Assembly: GCA_903834675.1 (NCBI GenBank)
Contig: CAILKC010000532.1
Coordinates: forward strand, 1 to 10,105
From: an uncultured Victivallales bacterium
GTDB lineage: Bacteria; Verrucomicrobiota; Lentisphaeria; Oligosphaerales; JAFGRS01
Length of the DNA: 10,105 nucleotides
Direction: 5' to 3'
Below, piece after piece: positions 6,801-10,105 of this stretch. A model generated the notes under the pieces. That model made no database searches and was not told where the DNA came from. It worked only from the letters and a program-made list of their open reading frames with translations. Every line of letters starts with the position of its first letter. The first letter of the stretch is position 1. The translations under genes were made by a program, and so were the position numbers.

Positions 6801-9800
6801 GACCCCGGCACCGGCACCGTCGTCCTGGTCGGCAGCGGCGCCCAGACCCTGTCCGCCACCGGGCCCGGTGCGCTCGTTTTCTACAATCTCACGCTGAATA
6901 TGGGGCTGGCGTCGGCCACGGTGACCGCTACCAGTAAACTGACGGTGACCGAGCAGTTGACCATCAGCGAGGGCAAGCTCGTCAGCGCCAGCGATTACGC
7001 CGACATCCTCATCGCCACCGATGGCACCCTGGAGTTGACCAGCGACATCACCGTCAGCGGCAACCTGGTGATCCAGGGCGCCGGCACCCTGACCACCGCC
7101 GACCACGGCATCACCTTCGATGGCGGAGTCGAGCAGAACCTGACTCTGGCCTCCCTGACTACCTTTGCCAATCTGACCGTGTCGGTCGGCACCACCCTGA
7201 TCGAGACGGAGACGGCCGACAACGCCTATGTCTCCGGCACCCTGAGCAATGCGGGTGTGCTCCGCAAGACGCAGCCCGTGGCCGACGTCGGCGAGCAGTT
7301 CTTCGGCCTGGCCGGCAACTCCGGCGCCGGGCTGACGATCAACGTGACCAGCCGCACCGGCGCCGCCCCGCTCAGCGCCATCCGGGTGGACCGCCACGAC
7401 GCCAACCACCCGCAGGCGCCCGGCGGCAGTACGACCGCCATCTACTGGACCGTCACACCGACGGGCAGCGACTTCACCGCCACCGTCATCCTGCCGCACG
7501 CTGCCGACCTGACCGACCCGCAGGTCTGCCGCTACCGGAGCTCGGCCTGGGACTGGGACCGCAGCGCCTTCGACGCCACGACCGTGACCCGGACGGGTCT
7601 CACCGCCTTCGGCGACTTTGCGATGTTCAACGACCCGAAGGTGGCGACCACCACGGCGCTGGCGTCAAGTCTGAATCCCGCGCTGGTCGGCGCCAGCGTC
7701 ACCTTCACCGCCACCGTGGCACCCGCCGCAGCCACCGGTACGGTCACCTTCAAGGACGGGGGCACCACCCTCGGCACGGGAACGGTGACCGGCGGCGTCG
7801 CGACCTTCGCAACCAGCGCCCTCAGCGGCGGCAGCCATAGCCTGACCGCGACCTACTCCGGCGATGACAACTACGCCGCCAGCACCAGCAGCACCCTGAC
7901 CCAGACGGTGAACCAGGCGACGACGACGGCCCTGGCCTCCTCGCGCAATCCCTCGCCCCTCGGGGTGAGTGTCACCTTCACCGCCACGGTTTCGCCCGCC
8001 GCGGCCACGGGCACGGTGACCTTCAAGGACGGGGGCACCACCCTCGGCAGCGGGACGCTGAGCGCCGGCGTCGCCACCTTCGCCACCAGCGCCCTGAGCC
8101 TGGGCAGCCACAACCTCACCGCCGAGTACTCGGGCGCTGTCAACTACGTCGCCAGCACCAGCAGCACCCTGACCCAGGAGGTGAAATTGGCGGCCACGCT
8201 GGCCCTGACCTCCCCGGCGAGTACCTCCGTCGCCGGGGCGAGCGTGACCTTCACCGCCACGCTCTCGGAGAGCGCAGCCACGGGCTCGGTCATGTTCAGG
8301 GACGGGGTCGCCATCCTCGGCACCGGGACGGTGGGCGCCGGCGTCGCCACCTTCATCACGAGCAGCCTGACCGTCGGCAGCCACAGCCTCACCGCCGAGT
8401 ACTCGGGCGATGCCGACTACGCGGCGAGCACCAGCAACACCCTGACCCATACGGTGACCGCGTCGCCGACGGTGGCGGTGATCGGGAGGTTCTGCGCCCT
8501 GCGCGAGCCCACCGGCCTCGTCATCCAGTGGGAGACGGTCTCCGAAGTCGGCTCGCTCGCCTTCAACCTCTACCGCGAAGACGCTGGGGCGGCGACGCTC
8601 ACGCGCGTCACTACGGAAGAGTTGTCCGCCGTGGGTGAAGCCCAGGGCGGAGTCTACCGCGCCCTCGAGGTGGAGGCGGCCCCGGGAACGAGCTGTCGCT
8701 ACCTGGTCGAGGAGTTGCAGGCCGATGGCAGCGCCCGGCGCTATGGCCCATTTGACGTGCGACTGCCAGTCGCGGTTGGCGGGGTCTCGGTGGCCAGCCT
8801 GGATGGCCCCGCCGGCGCCAGCGCCGAGCCGCTACCCGCCGCAGGGCAGCGCCCCGCCGATGAGCTGCTGCTGGGCGCCTGGCCGCATCCGGTTGACCCG
8901 CTCAAGACGGCCCGCGGCGCCGCCCGCGAGAGCGAGCTGGCGCAAACTGCCGCCGCCGAGATCAGCACGAAGGCCGCCGAGCCCTCTGCCATAGGCTCAA
9001 AAGCGCTGGCCAACCTGACCTCGAGGCTGCGGATCCAGGTCGCCACCGAGGGCCTCAAGTACCTCTCCGCCGCGGCCATCGCCACCGGCCTGGGCGGCAC
9101 GCTTGCCGAGGTGCGCCAGGCGCTGCTGGCGCAACAGCTTGAGCTTTCTTGCCAGGGGACCGCTGTCGCCTACGTCGTGGCGAAGGACGGCGCCGGGCTC
9201 TACTTCTACGGGCGCGCCTACCGTTCGCCGTACAGCGTCGGCAATGTCTATTGGCTCAAGCCTGGGACCGGCGTCGTGGTCCCGCCCGCCAGCGTCGGCG
9301 CCGCGACGGGCGCCCCCGCCGGCAGCTTCACCGAACGGGTTCACCGCGAAGAGGATAACGACTCCCGGCCGGACCTCTTGGCCGCCGTGGAAGACGGCCT
9401 CTGGCTCTGGGGCCTCATGCAATCGAACGTTGAAGCGTTTGCGACGCGCAGTGTGGAGGTTGACCTGCCCGGGCTGGCCACAGCCGGCGGGCTGGCGACC
9501 GTGACCGTCCGTCTGCATGGCGCCAACAATACCGCGGCGGAGTTTGACCATGAGACCGCGGTCGAGGTCAATGGAAAGCGCCTGGGCTCGAGTCGCTGGG
9601 ATGGCCTAGTGCCGCACGAGGCGAGCTTCACCCTGAACGCCGCGAGCTTGCGCTCCGGGCTGAACACGGTCCTGGTGCGGGCGCTGGTGCCGGCCGGCTT
9701 AACCGGTGCTACCTCGCGCTCCTACCTTGACTGGGTTGAGGTGAGCTATCCGCGGCGCTACGTGGCCTCGGGCAATAACCTGGTCTTCGGCGTCAGCGCT

Positions 9801-10105
9801 GGCGCCAGCGTGGCGGTCAGCGGCTTCAGCTCTGCCGGGGTACTGCTCTTCGACATCAGCGATCCGGCCCGTCTGGCGCTGGTTTCCGGGGCGAGGGTCG
9901 CCGGCGATGGTAAGGGCGGCTACACCCTCAGCTTCAGCGCGGCGCCGGGCGCCAGCCGCTACGCCAGCCTGCTGCCGGGCGCGGCCGAAGCGCTGAACGG
10001 CACCCCGGTGCTGAGCTCGGGACTGCGTTCGCCGACCGTGGCGGCGGCGCACCTCATTATCGCCCCGCCGGAACTGCTGGCGGCGGCGCAGGCGCTGGCC
10101 GCTTA
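3873..10105 (+). CDS. Giant multidomain surface protein leading into a gingipain-type (C25) peptidase (3' partial)
   Basis: The frame is uninterrupted from 3873 to the window edge: 2077 residues plus a partial codon TA. Signal peptide MTGAMPQRPSHKH with core LGLPLALACLGLLSVCA, cleavage near residue 30. Order of domains (residues): VYG-CG module 31-158; cadherin-like 162-258 (DADGD, F-LNADTGQI, YELTLQADDG); second VYG-CG module 260-384; Calx-beta-like 385-501; ASH/choice-of-anchor D-like 503-623; Ig-like 624-729; MBG-type 730-806 (AYGEANPALT) and a related 807-883 (SSTLSGGSA, VTFTPTDADTY); beta-solenoid 890-1119; an unnamed domain 1120-1256 (YWTVTPTGSDFTATVILP); three Big_3_5-type Ig repeats 1258-1530; FnIII-like 1531-1630; Ala/Glu-rich linker 1632-1712; C25-preceding region 1713-2059; start of the C25 domain at 2060. 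Catalytic residues lie beyond the window, so peptidase activity is inferred. The start could instead be GTG 3852 (2 nt after the previous stop) or ATG 3885. Probably co-transcribed with the three genes before it. Confidence 0.88.
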   Translation, partial: MTGAMPQRPSHKHLGLPLALACLGLLSVCAATPTHFTGSHASPEMIFLYGETFTVNGAPAQPGDEVAVYSASGVLCGAVRVEQAGRYPGAAVYLDDPLTPTLDGAIQDETLCFRVWDASANREYLQTEVRTLLVEKQTPAGQPYWTTSWDAYRVDLSASPNDHPPVLHNTTRSLSETATAATLVGAPVVATDADGDCIHYQILAGNAAGVFALNADTGQISVANSSSLAARVTPSYELTLQADDGLHSVSAAVTVTVVPRPHFALASPSAEAIFVYGTRVMICGQPAQLYDEIAVTSASGVRCGSVQIDTAGQYTVTVYHDDLVTPAVDGASDDEVLVFQVYDFSEDLEYAPSALTLTFVEKQTADGAPYWTSNNDIYRVDVDVGVNFGVVESAGASLVSESGTTDTFTVVLRTAPVTNVVIAVSSPDLGEVTVSPATLTFTPDKWNTAQTVTVTGVDDALDDGDQVTLVTLAVDDANSDNAFDAVVDQTVSVTTTDDDTPPDINVQGDGHEVADGDVTPGASDGTDFGAVLVDSGTAPQTFTIGNAGTLPLTVTAIALTGTGAADFALSPIVLPSLVATGGSTPFTVTFDPTAAGTRTAMLTITSDDPDDEGTYTFAIQGKGNLRPQVTVRLPAPEATLDGSSAALDLTFSEAVTGVDPTDLALSGSAAAAASVGTPTDRGGNTWRFPVSGLINGSLSLSLAPDAGDIADLDGAGLNTLNWSYTVALTPLTCRAADKTRAYGEANPALTITYSGLKNGDTAPEVPPTAACAATPASPVGTYPITLAGGSDPDYTLTLVAGTLTVYKATPSVTTWPSASSIPVGQTLASSTLSGGSAAVAGSFAFTTPTTAPWVGAAAQAVTFTPTDADTYTTVTGSVSVTVTPVTRVPMHDGPWNDTATWGGPLPVTGQDVVISDDIVVTLSADSPAIRNLTILGTLVLGTNTLTLNGDFTNTGTLDLGTGTLTLNGDFTNNGTLDPGTGTVVLVGSGAQTLSATGPGALVFYNLTLNMGLASATVTATSKLTVTEQLTISEGKLVSASDYADILIATDGTLELTSDITVSGNLVIQGAGTLTTADHGITFDGGVEQNLTLASLTTFANLTVSVGTTLIETETADNAYVSGTLSNAGVLRKTQPVADVGEQFFGLAGNSGAGLTINVTSRTGAAPLSAIRVDRHDANHPQAPGGSTTAIYWTVTPTGSDFTATVILPHAADLTDPQVCRYRSSAWDWDRSAFDATTVTRTGLTAFGDFAMFNDPKVATTTALASSLNPALVGASVTFTATVAPAAATGTVTFKDGGTTLGTGTVTGGVATFATSALSGGSHSLTATYSGDDNYAASTSSTLTQTVNQATTTALASSRNPSPLGVSVTFTATVSPAAATGTVTFKDGGTTLGSGTLSAGVATFATSALSLGSHNLTAEYSGAVNYVASTSSTLTQEVKLAATLALTSPASTSVAGASVTFTATLSESAATGSVMFRDGVAILGTGTVGAGVATFITSSLTVGSHSLTAEYSGDADYAASTSNTLTHTVTASPTVAVIGRFCALREPTGLVIQWETVSEVGSLAFNLYREDAGAATLTRVTTEELSAVGEAQGGVYRALEVEAAPGTSCRYLVEELQADGSARRYGPFDVRLPVAVGGVSVASLDGPAGASAEPLPAAGQRPADELLLGAWPHPVDPLKTARGAARESELAQTAAAEISTKAAEPSAIGSKALANLTSRLRIQVATEGLKYLSAAAIATGLGGTLAEVRQALLAQQLELSCQGTAVAYVVAKDGAGLYFYGRAYRSPYSVGNVYWLKPGTGVVVPPASVGAATGAPAGSFTERVHREEDNDSRPDLLAAVEDGLWLWGLMQSNVEAFATRSVEVDLPGLATAGGLATVTVRLHGANNTAAEFDHETAVEVNGKRLGSSRWDGLVPHEASFTLNAASLRSGLNTVLVRALVPAGLTGATSRSYLDWVEVSYPRRYVASGNNLVFGVSAGASVAVSGFSSAGVLLFDISDPARLALVSGARVAGDGKGGYTLSFSAAPGASRYASLLPGAAEALNGTPVLSSGLRSPTVAAAHLIIAPPELLAAAQALAA
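3963..4346 (+). repeat. VYG-CG module, copy 4
   Basis: Directly follows the signal peptide of the giant protein. Landmarks: THFTG, MIFLYGE, NGAPAQPGDEVAVYSASG, VLCG (Cys at 4098-4100), AGRYPGAAVYLDDP, DGAIQDETLCFRVWDAS, LLVEKQTPAGQPYWTTS and AYRVDLSA. It has a second Cys in the FRVWD strand. Confidence 0.85.
4356..4646 (+). other. Cadherin-like domain within the giant protein
   Basis: A single cadherin-type unit between the two VYG-CG modules. It shows SLSETATAATLVGAPVVATD, DADGD, F-LNADTGQISV and YELTLQADDG, the usual order of the cadherin beta-sandwich with its calcium-binding acidic positions. Calcium binding is inferred from family knowledge. Confidence 0.75.
4650..5024 (+). repeat. VYG-CG module, copy 5
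   Basis: Second copy inside the giant protein. Landmarks: RPHF, AIFVYGT, GQPAQLYDEIAVTSASG, VRCG (Cys at 4779-4781), AGQYTVTVYHDD, DGASDDEVLVFQVYD, LTFVEKQTADGAPYWTSNN and IYRVDVDV. The PGDEVAVF/Y element of copies 3 and 4 has drifted to LYDEIAVT here, but the Cys-Gly pair and closing strand are kept. Confidence 0.83.
5025..6059 (+). other. Calx-beta-like, ASH/choice-of-anchor D-like and Ig-like domains of the giant protein
   Basis: 5025-5375 resembles a Calx-beta-related domain (VSESGTTDTFTVVL, LTFTPDKWNTAQTVTVTGVD, DDGDQVTL, VTTTDDD). 5379-5741 matches the ASH/choice-of-anchor D pattern (DINVQGDG, TDFGAVLVDSG, FTIGNAGTLPLTV, FTVTFDPTAAGTRTAMLTI, SDDPD, F-IQGKG). 5742-6059 is an Ig-like domain (LDLTFSEAVTGVDPTDLALS). 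All are extracellular beta-sandwich stalk-type domains; assignments are from pattern, not search. Confidence 0.65.
6060..6521 (+). other. MBG-type domains of the giant protein
   Basis: 6060-6290 has the MBG hallmarks: A-DKTRAYGEANPALTITYSG followed by VGTYPITLAGG, DYTLTLVAGTLTVYKA. 6291-6521 is the related tandem unit with SIPVGQTLASSTLSGGSAAV, FAFTTPTTAP, VTFTPTDADTYTTVTGSVSV. Both occur in arrays in very large bacterial surface proteins and probably form a stalk. Confidence 0.7.
6540..7640 (+). other. Beta-solenoid and adjoining unnamed domain of the giant protein
   Basis: From 6540 the sequence reads HDGPWNDTATWGGPLP, DVVISDDIVVTL, then short strand repeats ending in GTL, TNTGTL and NNGTL, a pattern of a right-handed solenoid with a capping Trp-rich entry segment. 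From about 7231 a different, compact region follows (GEQFFGLAGNSGAGLTINVT, IRVDRHDANHP, YWTVTPTGSDFTATVILP, VCRYRSSAWDWD, TGLTAFGDFAMF), which I recognise as a recurrent unit of large surface proteins but cannot name. Confidence 0.55.
6690..6860 (+). repeat. 57-nt in-frame tandem repeat in the beta-solenoid
   Basis: Three 57-nt units start at 6690, 6747 and 6804. The first two differ at about six bases and encode LGTNTLTLNGDFTNTGTLD and LGTGTLTLNGDFTNNGTLD. The third begins the same way (PGTGTVVLVG) and then degenerates. The unit is 19 residues, close to one solenoid turn. Confidence 0.9.
7644..8462 (+). repeat. Three Big_3_5-type Ig repeats, exact 273-nt period
   Basis: Units begin at 7644, 7917 and 8190, each 91 residues. 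Shared landmarks: ATTTALASS at the start (AATLALTSP in the third), VSVTFTATV, AATGTVTFKDGGTTLG, GVATFATSALS, GSHSLTAxYSGDxNYAAST and TLTQTV. Copies 1 and 2 are close, copy 3 more divergent (MFRDGVAILG). This is the bacterial Ig-like Big_3_5 pattern; such arrays act as stalk spacers in adhesins. Confidence 0.9.
8463..9008 (+). other. FnIII-like domain and Ala/Glu-rich linker before the C25 region
   Basis: 8463-8765 has the pattern often placed before a C-terminal functional domain in secreted proteins: GLVIQWETVSEVGSLAFNLY, YRALEVEAAPGTSCRYLVEE, GSARRYGPFDV. From about 8766 to 9008 the sequence is Ala/Gly/Pro/Glu-rich without clear strands and probably is a flexible linker joining the stalk to the C25 region. 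Confidence 0.65.
9009..10105 (+). other. Region preceding, and first residues of, a gingipain-type (peptidase C25) domain
   Basis: The run of landmarks matches what I know of C25 proteins outside Porphyromonas: LRIQVATEGLKYLSAAAIA, LSCQGTAVAYVV, YFYGRAY (from 9201), GNVYWLKPGTG (from 9240), a beta-sandwich with VNGKRLG and NTVLVRALVP, YLDWVEVSYPRR (9723-9758), FDISDPARLALVSG, then HLIIAPPELLAAAQALAA from 10050, which corresponds to the first strand and helix of the C25 catalytic domain. The His and Cys catalytic residues would lie downstream. The last codon begins TA; Tyr is expected from the family (LAAY), but a stop cannot be excluded. Confidence 0.75.

Noticed and set aside
5799..7499. Long antisense reading frame (566 codons) opposite the giant gene, and similar ones at 4371-5405, 7665-8450 and 582-1370
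   Set aside because: The plus-strand frame shows continuous recognisable domains throughout. The antisense translations are low-complexity Gly/Ala/Arg/Val-rich strings typical of shadows in GC-rich DNA.
7644..8462. Regular 273-nt repeats as a CRISPR or other non-coding array
   Set aside because: The units are wholly in frame and encode Ig-like domains; there are no short conserved repeats with variable spacers.

Overview
High-GC window made almost wholly of plus-strand coding sequence for four consecutive secreted or cell-surface proteins. The vocabulary of domains is the main taxonomic clue: POMP-like beta-helix ending in a choice-of-anchor Q signature, MBG, Big_3_5-type Ig repeats, 'GWNLVS' modules and gingipain-type (C25) sequence. 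Together with the high GC this suggests an environmental bacterium of the Verrucomicrobiota/Lentisphaerota/Kiritimatiellota/Planctomycetota type, or a phylum with similar large surface proteins. This placement is an inference; there is no rRNA or housekeeping gene to confirm it.

Layout. (1) 1-2223, 5'-truncated: a beta-helix/choice-of-anchor Q protein with two Ig-like domains, one copy of a shared ~115-130 residue module (here the 'VYG-CG module'), and two C-terminal GW/YGYW repeats. (2) 2285-2764: a small secreted protein that is a signal peptide plus one VYG-CG module. (3) 2911-3849: signal peptide, one VYG-CG module, two GWN repeats. (4) 3873 to the window edge, 3'-truncated: a giant protein of at least 2077 residues, with signal peptide, VYG-CG module, cadherin-like domain, second VYG-CG module, Calx-beta-like, ASH/choice-of-anchor D-like, Ig-like, MBG-type domains, a beta-solenoid with a 57-nt tandem repeat, three exact-period Big_3_5-type repeats, an FnIII-like domain, and then the segment that normally precedes a gingipain-type cysteine peptidase. 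The window stops a few residues into the expected peptidase domain.

How they fit together. Gaps are 61, 146 and 23 nt with no terminator seen, so a single transcription unit is likely. The unifying feature is the VYG-CG module, present five times in four genes and always with one Cys-Gly at the same place. I do not recognise it as a named family. A reasonable hypothesis is a co-expressed surface assembly held together or sorted through this module, with the giant C25-type protein as processing enzyme or principal component. No transmembrane anchor, LPXTG, PEP-CTERM or T9SS C-terminal domain is visible in the three genes whose ends are in the window. No RNA genes, mobile elements or CRISPR arrays were seen, and no gene-free stretch exceeds 300 bases.
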